A stretch of 64,000 bases of DNA from Bifidobacterium ruminantium DSM 6489. Lineage in GTDB: Bacteria; Actinomycetota; Actinomycetes; Actinomycetales; Bifidobacteriaceae. Of the stretch, positions 46,411 through 56,221 are shown one piece after another. The DNA is taken from assembly GCF_000770925.1 (NCBI RefSeq), contig NZ_JDTK01000004.1, positions 62,001 through 126,000 on the forward strand. Direction: 5' to 3'. Both the position numbers and the translations under genes were made by a program. The notes under the pieces are model-generated. The model worked only from the letters and a program-made list of their open reading frames with translations. It was not told where the DNA came from and made no database searches. Numbering within the stretch: the stretch's first letter is position 1; every line of letters starts with the position of its first letter.

Positions 46411-47085
46411 ATGTTGCTTCATCTTCACCTGGTCCGTCATGGACAGACGTTCTTCAACCGCTACAACAGGCTTCAGGGATGGTCGAATTCCCCGCTGACC
46501 GATGCAGGCCTCGCCGATGCTGACAAGGCTGCCGGCAAGCTCAAGGATATCGATTTCGCAGCGGCCTACTGCTCCGACACGACTCGCGCCCAAGTGACGG
46601 CGCGGCGAATCCTCGACATGAACGAGTCCGCGGGACATGTCCGTCCGCGACTGATCAGCGACATGCACTTTCGTGAACAGTTCTACGGCTATTTCGAAGG
46701 CCAGGACATGGGTGTGGCCTGGACCGCGGCCGGCGGCCCCCATGGCGCGAAGAACTATAACGACATCGTTTCCCGATATGGGCTCGCGGCCACCCGCGAT
46801 TTCCTCAAAGAGGCGGATCCATTCCATGATGCCGAATCGGATGCCGAATACTGGCGACGTGTGGAAGACGGCTTCGCGCTGATCGCAGGAAATCCGCTAC
46901 TTAAGGATGGCGACCATGTGCTGCAGATATCCCATGGCAATACGCTGTTGAGTCTCATGCACCGATTCGCGTCTGAAGGATATGATCTGAGCGAACGGCC
47001 CGCCAATGGATCGGTGACTTGTCTTGATTTCGATACGGACAGACCCATCGATCGCGCGGTGACGGTGGTTTCATACAATCAGTGA
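46411..47085 (+). CDS. Histidine phosphatase family protein (phosphoglycerate mutase-like)
   Basis: A 224-residue member of the histidine phosphatase superfamily. The catalytic motif is HLVRHGQTFFNRYNRLQGWSNSPLTDAG (Arg-His-Gly), with a second His in HVLQISHGNTLLSL. AYCSDTTRAQVTARRIL supplies the conserved phosphate-binding Arg. FREQFYGYFEGQ corresponds to the acid Glu region. The sequence is nearer to broad-specificity phosphatases (PhoE/GpmB-like) than to the glycolytic dPGM, which carries a longer insert. The frame is open from a TTG at 46381, with ATGs at 46402 and 46411; I chose 46411 from the N-terminal family alignment and the -10 spacing. Substrate unknown. Confidence 0.85.
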   Translation: MLLHLHLVRHGQTFFNRYNRLQGWSNSPLTDAGLADADKAAGKLKDIDFAAAYCSDTTRAQVTARRILDMNESAGHVRPRLISDMHFREQFYGYFEGQDMGVAWTAAGGPHGAKNYNDIVSRYGLAATRDFLKEADPFHDAESDAEYWRRVEDGFALIAGNPLLKDGDHVLQISHGNTLLSLMHRFASEGYDLSERPANGSVTCLDFDTDRPIDRAVTVVSYNQ

Positions 47086-47171
47086 GACCATTTGCCGCAG
47101 TCGGGACTTTTTACTAGTCTTATGCGGGTATTGTGTTCACGGACGACCGTGGAACTGAAAAGAGGTGCAGG

Positions 47172-47561
47172 ATGGGTGTTGGAGAGATTGCTGGCCTGAT
47201 CGCGGCGATTGCGTTCGCGGTTCTTGCCGGCTTCATGATTTACCCGTTAATCCGTCTCGGCAAGCTGTTCGATCAGATCGCCGAAACCGTCAAGGACACC
47301 GGAGACCATGCGATTCCGGCGCTTGACGAAAGCGTGACCACGGTGCAGCAGGTCAACAAATCGCTGGAGGATGTCAACAAGATCTCCGCCGCCGCTTCGA
47401 CCACTGCCAACAACGTCGGTGCTCTGACCGACCTGTACGGATCGTTCCTGGGCAAGCCCGTCATCAAAGTGGCATCCACCGTGTACGCATTGAAATCCAC
47501 CGCGCAGTCGTTCCTGAACAAGCGGAACATCAACCGCGCGGCAGATAATAAGGGGGAGTGA
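47172..47561 (+). CDS. DUF948-domain membrane-anchored protein
   Basis: A 129-residue protein with one N-terminal helix (VGEIAGLIAAIAFAVLAGFMIYPLIRLGKLFDQ) followed by an amphipathic, coiled-coil-like segment rich in Val, Thr, Asn and Asp (VTTVQQVNKSLEDVNKISAAASTTANNVGALTDLYGSFLGKPVIKVAS). This is the DUF948 layout seen in actinobacteria immediately upstream of alaS. Function is unknown; the fold resembles methyl-accepting-like or general stress YtxG proteins. AAAAGAGGTGCAGG precedes the ATG at 47172. The next small gene starts at its stop codon, so they are coupled. Confidence 0.82.
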   Translation: MGVGEIAGLIAAIAFAVLAGFMIYPLIRLGKLFDQIAETVKDTGDHAIPALDESVTTVQQVNKSLEDVNKISAAASTTANNVGALTDLYGSFLGKPVIKVASTVYALKSTAQSFLNKRNINRAADNKGE

Positions 47562-47797
47562 TGTTCAAGCGTCTCTTCTGGGTCTCCATCGGCGTGTGCG
47601 TCGGTGTCGTCGCCGTCACCAAGGCACAGGCCTATGTCAAGGCCAATACGCCTGATACAGCCCGTCAACTGTTGCTTGGGCCTGACCAGGACCATGTGAC
47701 CATGCGGACGCTTGAGGGTCTGGTCAACGAGTTCAACGCAGCGCGTCGAGCCCGCGAGGCCGAGCTCAACGCAAAATACTCGGACGGAACGAACTGA
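47561..47797 (+). CDS. Small single-helix membrane protein upstream of alaS (DUF6167-like)
   Basis: A 78-residue protein with one N-terminal helix ([22 protein letters not shown]) and a short charged tail ending [11 protein letters not shown]. Its ATG at 47561 shares a base with the TGA of the DUF948 gene; a GTG at 47558 would add one residue. A small helix protein in this slot between DUF948 and alaS is common in actinobacteria (annotated DUF6167), which is the basis of the name. No function is known. I am confident that it is a gene because of the overlap and membrane segment. Confidence 0.75.
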   Translation: MFKRLFWVSIGVCVGVVAVTKAQAYVKANTPDTARQLLLGPDQDHVTMRTLEGLVNEFNAARRAREAELNAKYSDGTN

Positions 47798-47886
47798 TCG
47801 CCGTTCCGCCTCACGGCATGTCCAAGCAATCGATCATACGTTTGGAAGACACCGGGTCTTCCGACAATAAAGGAGTTCAAATCCAC

Positions 47887-50565
47887 ATGCGCACTTCTGA
47901 AATCGCGAAGCGCTATCTCGACTATTTCGAACAGCATGATCATCTTGTCGTTCCTTCGGCATCGTTGATTTCCCCGAATCCGACCACCTTGTTCACCATC
48001 GCGGGCATGGTTCCCTTTATTCCGTACCTCATGGGCGAACAGACCCCGCCGAGGCATCGCATGGCCTCCAACCAGAAGTGCGTGCGTACCCTGGACATCG
48101 ATGAGGTCGGCAAGACCACGCGTCACGGCACCTTCTTCCAGATGCTCGGCAACTTCTCCTTCGGCGACTACTTCAAAGAGGAGGCCATCCACTACGCATA
48201 CGAGCTGCTGACCACACCTCAGGACAAGGGCGGCTACGGCTTCGACCCGGAGAAGCTGTGGATGACCACCTTCACCGATGATGAGGAAGCCCGGTCCATG
48301 TGGAAGAACGAGGGTGTCGACCCCGAACATATCCAGATCATGGGCATGGAAGACAATTTCTGGACCACTGGCGGTCCTGGTCCCGGCGGCCCGTGCTCCG
48401 AAATCTACGTCGATCGCGGACCTGCGTACGGCGTGGAAGGCGGCCCGATCGCCGATGAGAACCGTTACATCGAGATCTGGGATCTCGTGTTCGAGAACTA
48501 CGAGGTCGACAACGTCAAGTCCAAGACCGACCTGCACATCGTCGGCGAGCTCGAGAACAAGAACATCGATACCGGCGCCGGCCTGGAGCGTCTCGCATAC
48601 CTGATGCAGGGCAAGCAGAACATCTACGAGACTGACGAGGTCTTCCCGGTCATTGAAGCGGCCCAGAAGCTCTCCGGTCGCACTTACGGCGATGATGAGG
48701 CCATGGACGTTCGCTTCCGTATCGTCGCCGATCATGTGCGCTCCGCGTTGATGATCATGTCCGATGGTGTTCGCCCGTCCAACAACGGCCGCGGTTACGT
48801 GCTTCGCCGTCTGCTCCGCCGCACCGTCAAGGCCATGCGTGAGCTTGGCGTGACCGATCCGGTCATGCCGACCCTGCTGCCGACCTCCAAGGCTGCGATG
48901 GAGCCGAGCTACCCGGAGCTCAACGACACCTTCCACGATGTTTCCGAAGCCGCCTATGGCGAAGAGGATGCATTCCGCCGCACGCTCGAATCCGGCACGG
49001 AGATCTTCGACATGGCCGTGTCCAAGGCCAAGCAGGCGGGATCCGACCTGGTGTCCGGCGAGGACGCCTTCAAGCTGCACGACACCTACGGTTTCCCGAT
49101 CGAGATGACGCTCGAGATGGCCGCCGACCAGGGTGTGAAGGTCGACGAGGCGAAGTTCCGCGAACTGATGGCCGAGCAGAAGAGCCGTGCCCGCGCCGAT
49201 GCGCTGAAGAAGCGTCACAACGTGGATCTGTCCGTCTATGACGATTTCAAGAAGACCTTGGTCAAGCCGATCGACTTCCTCGGATACACCGACATGTCCG
49301 CGCGCGCCAAGGTTCTGGGCATCATGCAGGAAGGAAAGGGTTCCGTTCCCGCAGTCACAGGCCCGGCCAACATTGAGGTCATCCTCGATCGCACGCCGTT
49401 CTATGCGCAGGCAGGCGGCCAGCTCGCCGATCAAGGCGAGATTCTGTCCGATGACGGAGCGGTGCTCGAGGTCGATGACGTGCAGAAGCCGATCAAGGAT
49501 CTCATCGTGCACCAGTGCCGTCTGACCGAAGGCACGCTGGTGGTCGGCGCCGAGGTCAACGCCAACATCGATCTTGACCGTCGTGGCGCCATCGCCCGCG
49601 CGCATACGGCCACCCACATGGTGCATAAGGCGCTGCGTGAGGAACTCGGCCCTCAGGCCACCCAGCGTGGTTCCGAGGATGCCCCTAACAGACTCCGCTT
49701 TGATTTCCAGTGGTCCAGCGCGCCAAGCAAGGACGCGATGAATGCCGTCGAAGCCCGCGTCAATGAGAAGCTTCGCGAGAACCTCGCCGTCACCACCAAG
49801 GAGATGAAGTTCGACGACGCCATCGCGCTCGGTGCCATGCACCTCTTCGGCGAGAAGTACGGCGATATCGTGCGTGTGGTCTCCATCGGCGAGGACGGTT
49901 GGAGCCGTGAGCTCTGTGGCGGTACCCATATCGATCACGTCGGAAAGATCGGCGCCATCAACATCATGTCCGAAGCTTCGATCGGCTCCGGTGTCCGCCG
50001 TGTGGACGCCGTCGTCGGCCAAGGCGCGTATGAGTTCAATGCGCGTGAGCATGCGCTGGTTTCCCAGCTTTCCGATATGGTCAACGCCCGTCCGGACGAG
50101 CTCGCCGACCGTGTGAACACGCTGCTTGCCAAGCTCAAGGAATCCGATCGTCGTCTTGCGGCCATGTACGAGTCCCAGCTTGCGGCCTCCGTCCCGACCT
50201 TGGTGGCTGACGCGAAGGCATCCCAGGCTCCGGTCAAGGTCGCCAAGAAGAACGTCGGTCATTTTGGTTCCTTCGACGCGTTGCGCAAGACCGTGCTCGA
50301 TGTGCGTGGACAGCTCGGCGATGACGCGCCGGTCGTGGTGGCTCTTGCCGGTGTGAACGAGGACGGCAAGCCCATGGTCGCCGTGGCAACCAATGAGGCT
50401 GCTCGCAAGCAGGGCATCAAGGCCGGTGATCTGGTCCGTGGCGCCTCCAAGGTTCTTGGTGGCGGTGGCGGCGGCAAGCCGGACTTCGCACAGGGCGGCG
50501 GTGCGGACGCCACCAAGATCGACGAGGCTCTTGAGGCACTGGCGAACCAAGCCATGAAGGGCTGA
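47887..50565 (+). CDS. alaS: Alanine-tRNA ligase
   Basis: An 892-residue class II synthetase charging tRNA-Ala. It opens [28 protein letters not shown], with class II motif 1 around [15 protein letters not shown], motif 2 in [35 protein letters not shown] and motif 3 in [15 protein letters not shown]. The editing domain holds the zinc ligands in [14 protein letters not shown] (HxxxH) and [16 protein letters not shown] (CxxxH). The C-Ala domain ends [31 protein letters not shown] 47887 follows AAAGGAGTTCAAATCCAC; the frame also contains an ATG at 47818, which I consider less likely. It heads the alaS-ruvX-mltG group conserved in actinobacteria. A 1000-codon antisense open frame across it is a codon-bias shadow. 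Confidence 0.97.
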   Translation: MRTSEIAKRYLDYFEQHDHLVVPSASLISPNPTTLFTIAGMVPFIPYLMGEQTPPRHRMASNQKCVRTLDIDEVGKTTRHGTFFQMLGNFSFGDYFKEEAIHYAYELLTTPQDKGGYGFDPEKLWMTTFTDDEEARSMWKNEGVDPEHIQIMGMEDNFWTTGGPGPGGPCSEIYVDRGPAYGVEGGPIADENRYIEIWDLVFENYEVDNVKSKTDLHIVGELENKNIDTGAGLERLAYLMQGKQNIYETDEVFPVIEAAQKLSGRTYGDDEAMDVRFRIVADHVRSALMIMSDGVRPSNNGRGYVLRRLLRRTVKAMRELGVTDPVMPTLLPTSKAAMEPSYPELNDTFHDVSEAAYGEEDAFRRTLESGTEIFDMAVSKAKQAGSDLVSGEDAFKLHDTYGFPIEMTLEMAADQGVKVDEAKFRELMAEQKSRARADALKKRHNVDLSVYDDFKKTLVKPIDFLGYTDMSARAKVLGIMQEGKGSVPAVTGPANIEVILDRTPFYAQAGGQLADQGEILSDDGAVLEVDDVQKPIKDLIVHQCRLTEGTLVVGAEVNANIDLDRRGAIARAHTATHMVHKALREELGPQATQRGSEDAPNRLRFDFQWSSAPSKDAMNAVEARVNEKLRENLAVTTKEMKFDDAIALGAMHLFGEKYGDIVRVVSIGEDGWSRELCGGTHIDHVGKIGAINIMSEASIGSGVRRVDAVVGQGAYEFNAREHALVSQLSDMVNARPDELADRVNTLLAKLKESDRRLAAMYESQLAASVPTLVADAKASQAPVKVAKKNVGHFGSFDALRKTVLDVRGQLGDDAPVVVALAGVNEDGKPMVAVATNEAARKQGIKAGDLVRGASKVLGGGGGGKPDFAQGGGADATKIDEALEALANQAMKG

Positions 50566-50575
50566 TCTTCCAAGC

Positions 50576-51031
50576 ATGGTTTGGCTTGGAATCGATTTGG
50601 GTGATGCTCGGGTCGGGCTTGCGCTGTCCGACCCCGAGCTCACCCTCGCACACCCCATAGGTAACATTCAGGTCTATGGGGATTACTTCCACGCGTTGGA
50701 TGAGGTCATCGACGTCATTGGGGACGAGTTGGTGGATCATGTGGTGATTGGTCTGCCGTTGCTGTTGAACGGCGAAGAGGGGAAGAGTGCCAAAAAGGCG
50801 AGGCGCTGGGCCGTCAATCTCGAAAAACGGCTGCATGCCGCCGTGGAGGACGAATCGTATTCGATAACGGATGTTCCTTCCATCGATTTGGTGGATGAAC
50901 GTCTGACCACAGTTACCGCGCATCATCAGCTGTTCGATGCGCATGTCGGCGGTCGTAGGCATCGGCCGATGATCGACCAGCAGTCTGCGGTGGTGATTTT
51001 GCAGACGGCGCTTGATCGAAACCGCAGATGA
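50576..51031 (+). CDS. ruvX: RuvX/YqgF-family putative pre-16S rRNA nuclease (Holliday junction resolvase-like)
   Basis: A 151-residue RNase H-fold protein. The N-terminal motif WLGIDLGDARVGLALSDPELTLAHP carries the first catalytic Asp and the family G-D-x-R-x-G-x-A. DHVVIGLPLLLNGEEGKSAKKARRWAVNLEK and DLVDERLTTVTAHHQL (D-E-R-x-x-T) complete the active site, with the last Asp in RRHRPMIDQQSAVVILQ. E. coli YqgF is implicated in 16S rRNA 5' maturation. It starts 10 bases after alaS and ends 13 bases before mltG, so the three are probably co-transcribed. Confidence 0.9.
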   Translation: MVWLGIDLGDARVGLALSDPELTLAHPIGNIQVYGDYFHALDEVIDVIGDELVDHVVIGLPLLLNGEEGKSAKKARRWAVNLEKRLHAAVEDESYSITDVPSIDLVDERLTTVTAHHQLFDAHVGGRRHRPMIDQQSAVVILQTALDRNRR

Positions 51032-51044
51032 GGACGAAAAACTA

Positions 51045-52226
51045 ATGACCGAAGATTTGGATGAATACTTCTCCGACAACGCGGAATGGGTCGAGACATC
51101 AGGAGGCGCGTCCGCCGATCCCGAACCGTCTCAACCCCCGAAATCACGACGTGACATACGCAAACGACGGGAAATGCGTCGCCGTCGCCGCATGGTGACG
51201 GTTGTCGCGGTCATCTCCGTCATCGCGTTGATAGCTGGCATCGGGTTTTTCGGCGTGGGCATGATCAGACATCTCAAGGCGGCCACGGCTTCCGATACAT
51301 CGCTCCAGATCGAGGATTACAAGGGGCCGGGAGACAAGGCCGTGACCTTCACCGTCAAAACCGGGCAGGCCACCGATCAGATCGCACGGAATCTGGTCAA
51401 GAAGGACATCGTCAAATCCGAATCCGCTTTCACTTCCGCGATTGCCGCGGCCAGCGCGACATTGTATCCGGGTGTGTATGCGTTGAAGACGCATATGAGG
51501 GCGGCCGATGTCGTTAAGATCCTCTCCGATCAGAGCAAAGCAGGCGGCTTCGCCGAAGTGAAGGCCGGCGAGAGGGTATCCGACGTCATCGCCAACGCCG
51601 CGAAAGCGTCCGGACAGGATGTCTCCGAATTCAAGGTGATCATCGATGGCGGAGGCAAGGGTATCCTTCCCGATGAGGCGAACGGAAAATTCGAAGGATG
51701 GCTTGAACCGGGCACATACGAGGTGCAGGGGAAATCGGCGGAGACGATCATCAAGGACATGGTGGACGCGCGCGTCGCCAAACTTGATGCTTTGAATGTC
51801 CCTGCCGGAAGCGAGCGGGAGCGCATCCTGATCATCGCATCCATCGCCGAATCCGAAGCCAACAACCCGGACGATTGCGGCAAGGTGGCACGTGTCATCC
51901 TCAACCGTATCGACCAGGATATGCCGTTGGGCATGGACAGCACCGTCGCATATGGCTTCGGTATCAACGGCAGCCAGCTGACGGACGAGCAGCTTCAAGA
52001 TGGCAGCAATCCCTACAACACGCGTGTCAACAAGGGATTGACTCCGACGCCGATCAGCAATCCGGGTGATTCCGCGATCCAGGCCGCCATGAATCCTCCG
52101 GAAGGCAAATGGCTGTATTTCGTCACCACCAATCTCAAGACGGGAGAAACCAAATTCGTGGAGACCGAGGACGAATTCTGGAAGATCCGCGACGAATACA
52201 AGAACAATAACGAAAACGCCAACTGA
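51045..52226 (+). CDS. mltG: Endolytic murein transglycosylase MltG (YceG-like)
   Basis: A 393-residue membrane-anchored enzyme that cleaves nascent glycan strands and so ends their growth. An acidic N-terminal cytosolic segment (about residues 1-30) and a run of arginines (KRREMRRRRRM) precede one helix (VTVVAVISVIALIAGIGFFGVGMI, about 52-76). A LysM-like region follows, then the YceG domain, with ILIIASIAESEANNPDDCGKVARVILNRI holding the catalytic Glu and LTPTPISNPGDSAIQAAMNPPEGKWLYFV near the C-terminus. ATG 51045 lies 10 bases after GATGAGGAC; the TTG at 51012 would overlap ruvX. It converges on the prepilin peptidase gene with 15 bases between stops. Confidence 0.92.
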   Translation: MTEDLDEYFSDNAEWVETSGGASADPEPSQPPKSRRDIRKRREMRRRRRMVTVVAVISVIALIAGIGFFGVGMIRHLKAATASDTSLQIEDYKGPGDKAVTFTVKTGQATDQIARNLVKKDIVKSESAFTSAIAAASATLYPGVYALKTHMRAADVVKILSDQSKAGGFAEVKAGERVSDVIANAAKASGQDVSEFKVIIDGGGKGILPDEANGKFEGWLEPGTYEVQGKSAETIIKDMVDARVAKLDALNVPAGSERERILIIASIAESEANNPDDCGKVARVILNRIDQDMPLGMDSTVAYGFGINGSQLTDEQLQDGSNPYNTRVNKGLTPTPISNPGDSAIQAAMNPPEGKWLYFVTTNLKTGETKFVETEDEFWKIRDEYKNNNENAN

Positions 52227-52241
52227 CGTTTCATATATTCA

Positions 52242-52712
52242 TCAGTGGAACATGCTGATTATGACGGCGATAGTCCCGGCGATGACAATGACCGGGACGA
52301 ACGGCGTTTTGCCGGCGAACTGAGTGTGCTTCTGCGGATCGAACCGTGTCCAAAAAGCCATCCAGAGCATGCCGATCACGGCGATCGCAAGCCACCAATA
52401 CACCATGGCGAACAACCCGAACATGCCTACGGAAAGTCCGATCATCAATGTCGAGGTGACATCGCCGAACCCCAAAGCCCTCGGTTTGATGAGCGCGAGC
52501 GAGCCCTGCAACGCTGCGGACAGTACTGCGAACAGCAGCGCCTGCAGCACCAGAAACAGCGAATTGAAGGCAATCGCGTACGCAGTATCCGTGATGATCT
52601 GCGCCAGGCATCCGAAGGCGATCCAGGCGCGCGGGACACGGCGTGACCGGATGTCCTCGATGCTGACGGCCGTTCCACAGAGCAGACTCGGCAGGCAAAT
52701 CATGTACCACAT
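52242..52712 (-). CDS. Type IV prepilin peptidase-like membrane protein (A24, TadV/CpaA size)
   Basis: A 156-residue polytopic protein. The two catalytic aspartates of A24 peptidases are identifiable in [15 protein letters not shown] and in [18 protein letters not shown] (the GxGD motif). It lacks the N-methyltransferase domain of large PilD enzymes, so it is the short TadV/CpaA form that trims Flp/Tad pilins. Five or six helices are likely. I start at ATG 52712; the open frame continues to 52793, overlapping aroC, which is improbable. No pilus gene is in this window, but a prepilin peptidase next to the aro cluster and mltG is also found in mycobacteria, so it may serve tad genes elsewhere. 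Confidence 0.85.
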   Translation of the reverse strand: MWYMICLPSLLCGTAVSIEDIRSRRVPRAWIAFGCLAQIITDTAYAIAFNSLFLVLQALLFAVLSAALQGSLALIKPRALGFGDVTSTLMIGLSVGMFGLFAMVYWWLAIAVIGMLWMAFWTRFDPQKHTQFAGKTPFVPVIVIAGTIAVIISMFH

Positions 52713-52760
52713 ACCGTTAAGATAGTCCACGAATTGTATTTGGCAGAAAAAGGAGTTGGC

Positions 52761-53954
52761 ATGTTGCGCTGGCAGACAGCAGGTGAATCGCACGGCGAAG
52801 CACTAGTCGCCATGATCGAGGGACTGCCTGCGGGCATCCACGTCACCACTGAGGACATCGTTGGCGCATTGGCGCGTCGTCGTCTTGGATATGGCCGTGG
52901 CGCACGTATGAAATTTGAGCAGGATAAAGTCCGCATGCTCACCGGTGTGCGGTTCGGCCAGACTATTGGTTCGCCGGTCGCCATCGAGATCGCCAATACC
53001 GAATGGCCGAAATGGACCGAGGTGATGAGCGCCGATCCGCTCGATCATGACATTCCGCGTGAGGGGCGCAACGCCCCATTGTCCCGCCCTCGGCCGGGAC
53101 ATGCTGATCTGACCGGCATGCGCAAGTATGGCTTCGATGACGCGCGCCCGGTGCTGGAACGTTCCAGCGCACGTGAGACCGCGTCGCGTGTGGCGCTGGG
53201 AGAAGTCGCCAAGCAGTTCCTCGAACAGTCGCTCGGCATCCGCACCGTCTCCCATGTGCTGTCGATCGGCGGCGCGGGCATCACCGATCCGCAGAACGCC
53301 GTGCTGCCGAAGCCGGAAGATCTTGACGCCTTGGATGCATCCCCGGTGCGCACTCTGGACAAGACGGCCGAACAGCAGATGATCGCCCGCATCGATGAGG
53401 CCAAGGAGAATGCCGACACATTGGGCGGTGTGATTGAGGTCGTGGTGTACGGCGTTCCGGCCGGAATCGGTACGTATGTCGAATCGGATCGTCGTTTGGA
53501 TGCCGCGCTGGCCAGTGCCGTCATGGGTGTCCAAGCCATCAAGGGAGTGGAGATCGGCGACGGCTTCCTGGAGGCGATGCGCCCCGGATCGCAGGCGCAT
53601 GACGAAATGGTGGTCGGTGAGGATGGGCGCATCACGCGTCTGAGCAATCGCGCGGGAGGCATCGAAGGTGGCATGTCCAATGGCCAACCGATTGTGGTGC
53701 GTGCCGCGATGAAGCCGATTCCATCCATTCCGAAGGCTTTGCGGACCGTCGATGTCACCACCGGCGAGTCTGCGCAAGCCATTAACCAGCGTTCCGACAG
53801 CACCGCCGTTCCGGCGGCCGCCGTCGTGGCCGAGGCCATGGTGCGTCTCACCATCGCGCAATACGTGTTGGAGAAGTTCGGTGGAGACAACATCGCCGAA
53901 ACCAGACGCAACGCCGAATCCTATGTGGCGTCCTGGCCGGAGCATATGAGGTGA
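52761..53954 (+). CDS. aroC: Chorismate synthase
   Basis: A 397-residue FMNH2-dependent enzyme forming chorismate from EPSP, the last shikimate-pathway step. It opens [25 protein letters not shown], the first family signature, with [75 protein letters not shown], and [24 protein letters not shown] near the C-terminus. AAAAAGGAGTTGGC precedes the ATG at 52761. Its stop overlaps the start of aroKB by 4 bases, so the two are coupled, with aroQ following. Confidence 0.97.
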   Translation: MLRWQTAGESHGEALVAMIEGLPAGIHVTTEDIVGALARRRLGYGRGARMKFEQDKVRMLTGVRFGQTIGSPVAIEIANTEWPKWTEVMSADPLDHDIPREGRNAPLSRPRPGHADLTGMRKYGFDDARPVLERSSARETASRVALGEVAKQFLEQSLGIRTVSHVLSIGGAGITDPQNAVLPKPEDLDALDASPVRTLDKTAEQQMIARIDEAKENADTLGGVIEVVVYGVPAGIGTYVESDRRLDAALASAVMGVQAIKGVEIGDGFLEAMRPGSQAHDEMVVGEDGRITRLSNRAGGIEGGMSNGQPIVVRAAMKPIPSIPKALRTVDVTTGESAQAINQRSDSTAVPAAAVVAEAMVRLTIAQYVLEKFGGDNIAETRRNAESYVASWPEHMR

Positions 53955-55591
53955 CCGCCCCTATGTCCGGAATGCGCAGACCTGTCGCCGTCATCATCGG
54001 CATGATGGGCGCGGGCAAGACCCGTGTCGGCAAGGAGGTGGCGCAGATGATGCATCTGCCGTTCGCCGACGCCGATAATGAGATCGAACGGGACGCGGGG
54101 ATGAAGATCCCCGAATACTTCGCGAAATACGGCGAACCGGAGTTCCGCAAGTTGGAAAGCGATGTCGTGCTTGACATGCTGGAGGACTTCGACGGCATCT
54201 TCTCCTTGGGAGGAGGGGCGCCGATGACGCCGTCCATCCGGCAGGGCCTCGCCGAATACATCGCGGACGGAGGCAAGGTCGTGTATCTGATGGCCGATCC
54301 GAAGGAGGCCATGGAACGCGCCAACCGCGGCGGCGGACGTCCGATGCTCGACGGAGACGCCAACGAACGGTGGAAGAAACTGTACAAGGAGCGCGACCCT
54401 GTGTTCAGGCAGGTGGCCAACGTGCATGTGCGCACCTATGGTCAGACCCCGCAAGTGGCCGCGAGAAAGCTGATGGAAATGATTGACCAGCGCATAGTTC
54501 ATATCACGGGCGCCACCATCGAACCATACGATGTGCGCATCGGCGAGGGCGTGATGAGCCAGCTCGCGCAGGTGCTGGGGGACAAGCCCTCCAAAGTGGC
54601 GTTGATCCACACGCAGCCCGTGCAGCGGCATTCCGACCGTGCGCGCACGCTGCTCCGACAGGCGGGCTACGACGTGCATGACATCGTCATTCCCGATGCG
54701 GAAGCCGGCAAGACGGTCGAAGTGGCTAATGGTATCTGGCAGCGATTGGGGGAGGAAGGTTTCACCCGATCCGATGCGATCGTCGGGCTTGGCGGGGGAG
54801 CCGCCACGGATCTGGCTGGTTTCGTTGCAGCGACATGGATGAGAGGCATCCGTTACGTCAATTGCCCGACTTCCCTGTTGGCTATGGTCGACGCCTCCAC
54901 CGGAGGCAAAACCGGTGTCAACACGCCGCAGGGCAAAAACCTCGTCGGCTCGTTCTATACGCCCGCGGGAGTGCTCGCAGACATGGGAACGCTTGCCTCG
55001 CTGCCGAACGACATCTTCATCGAGGGCCTGGGCGAGGTCGCCAAATCCGGATTCATCATGGATCCTGAGATCCTGCGCATCCTCGAGACCCATGCCGGCG
55101 AATTGCGTTCCTTCGACGGTGCGACGTTCCTCGATTCCGGGCTCAAGGACGTGCTGGCCGAACTCATCGAACATACCGTGGGCGTGAAGGCCTATCACGT
55201 ATCCGCCGACCTCAAGGAGGCCGGGCTGCGCGAGTTCCTCAACTACGGTCACACGCTCGGCCATGCCATCGAGAAGCTGGAGCATTTCCGCTGGAGGCAC
55301 GGCAACGCCGTTGCGGTTGGCTGCGTGTATGCGGCCGAACTGTCGCATCTGCTCGGCTACATCGACCAGGATCTGGTCGACTACCATCGTTCGCTGCTCG
55401 GCTCGCTCGGTTTGCCGACATCGTGGAACAACGGCAGCTGGGACGATGTGCTGGCGCTCATGCACCGCGACAAGAAGGCGCGCGGCAACAAGCTGCGTTT
55501 CGTCATCCTCGAATCGCTGGGCCATCCCATCCATCTTGAGAACCCGCCGGCGGATGCCGTCGAAGAGGCGTTCCGGCGCATCCAGCGATAG
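53951..55591 (+). CDS. aroKB: Bifunctional shikimate kinase/3-dehydroquinate synthase (fusion)
   Basis: A 546-residue fusion of two shikimate-pathway enzymes. Residues about 10-180 are shikimate kinase (AroK): Walker [18 protein letters not shown], shikimate-binding [32 protein letters not shown] and the lid [16 protein letters not shown]-type segment. Residues about 185-546 are 3-dehydroquinate synthase (AroB): [26 protein letters not shown] (NAD site), [42 protein letters not shown], and the zinc ligands in [12 protein letters not shown] with His of [12 protein letters not shown]. Start is GTG 53951 overlapping the aroC stop. In most bacteria the two are separate genes; the fusion is known in bifidobacteria. 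Confidence 0.96.
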   Translation: MTAPMSGMRRPVAVIIGMMGAGKTRVGKEVAQMMHLPFADADNEIERDAGMKIPEYFAKYGEPEFRKLESDVVLDMLEDFDGIFSLGGGAPMTPSIRQGLAEYIADGGKVVYLMADPKEAMERANRGGGRPMLDGDANERWKKLYKERDPVFRQVANVHVRTYGQTPQVAARKLMEMIDQRIVHITGATIEPYDVRIGEGVMSQLAQVLGDKPSKVALIHTQPVQRHSDRARTLLRQAGYDVHDIVIPDAEAGKTVEVANGIWQRLGEEGFTRSDAIVGLGGGAATDLAGFVAATWMRGIRYVNCPTSLLAMVDASTGGKTGVNTPQGKNLVGSFYTPAGVLADMGTLASLPNDIFIEGLGEVAKSGFIMDPEILRILETHAGELRSFDGATFLDSGLKDVLAELIEHTVGVKAYHVSADLKEAGLREFLNYGHTLGHAIEKLEHFRWRHGNAVAVGCVYAAELSHLLGYIDQDLVDYHRSLLGSLGLPTSWNNGSWDDVLALMHRDKKARGNKLRFVILESLGHPIHLENPPADAVEEAFRRIQR

Positions 55592-55626
55592 AACGTAGGC
55601 GCGTAAACGAACATAAAGGAAGCGAA

Positions 55627-56076
55627 ATGACCAAAGTAGTGGTTGTCAACGGGCCGAATCTCGGCCGTCTTGGTGTACGCCAGCCCGACGTGTACGGCAA
55701 GCAGGATCTTGAGACCCTGCGCAGGATGTGCACCGAATGGGGCAAGGAACTGGGGCTTGACGTGGAGGTGCGCCAAAGCGATGACGAGGCCGAGATGATC
55801 CATTGGATGCATCAGGCCGCGGACGAGAAAACGCCGATCGTGATGAATCCGGCGGCTTTCACGCATTACTCCTATGGTTTGGCGGACGCCGCGCACATGG
55901 TGATCGACGAGGGACTGCCGCTTATGGAGGTGCACATCTCCAATCCGTCCGCGCGCGACGAGTTCCGCAAGCGTTCCGTGATTTCGCCGGTCGCCACCGG
56001 TACCATCACCGGTATGGGCTTTTTCGGGTACAAACTGGCTCTTGAGGCCGTCGCCCATTTGCTGAAGGAGCACTGA
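55627..56076 (+). CDS. aroQ: 3-dehydroquinate dehydratase, type II
   Basis: A 149-residue type II dehydroquinase, removing water from 3-dehydroquinate. It starts VVVNGPNLGRLGVRQPDVYGKQDLETL, with the catalytic Tyr in the flexible loop (VYG) and RQSDDEAEMIHWMHQA for the conserved Q-S-N/D-x-E motif. VMNPAAFTHYSYGLADA and VHISNPSARDEFRKRSVISPVATGTITGMGFFGYKLALEAV hold the remaining active-site residues, with His in the first. AAAGGAAGCGAA precedes the ATG. It lies 35 bases after aroKB and ends the aro operon, followed by a terminator. Confidence 0.95.
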   Translation: MTKVVVVNGPNLGRLGVRQPDVYGKQDLETLRRMCTEWGKELGLDVEVRQSDDEAEMIHWMHQAADEKTPIVMNPAAFTHYSYGLADAAHMVIDEGLPLMEVHISNPSARDEFRKRSVISPVATGTITGMGFFGYKLALEAVAHLLKEH

Positions 56077-56098
56077 AGCCTCTTGTCTCTATGATGTG

Positions 56099-56133
56099 AA
56101 GCCGGATGCCGATACACGGCGTCCGGCTTTTTG
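56099..56133 (+). terminator. Terminator of the aro operon
   Basis: AAGCCGGATGCC (56099-56110) pairs with GGCGTCCGGCTT (56118-56129), one T-G pair, followed by TTTG. Confidence 0.85.
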
Positions 56134-56169
56134 TATGACGATTGTCCCTTGATAGGATACAGTGGGATT

Positions 56170-56181
56170 GCAAACGTATGC
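56170..56181. promoter_or_regulatory. LacI-type operator candidate upstream of the alpha-amylase
   Basis: GCAAACGTATGC is a near-perfect inverted repeat with central CG, a LacI/GalR-family pattern. It lies 40 bases before the amylase ATG. Related sites occur upstream of ApuB, so one sugar-responsive regulator (a MalR-type protein is likely) may control both genes. Confidence 0.65.
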
Positions 56182-56221
56182 AGACCGCGAAAGCGGCATA
56201 TGACGAAGAGGTCAGGGGAAT

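Noticed and set aside
47665-50667. A 1000-codon open frame antisense to alaS
   Set aside because: It is the shadow of a strongly biased synthetase gene, with no family resemblance and no ribosome site.
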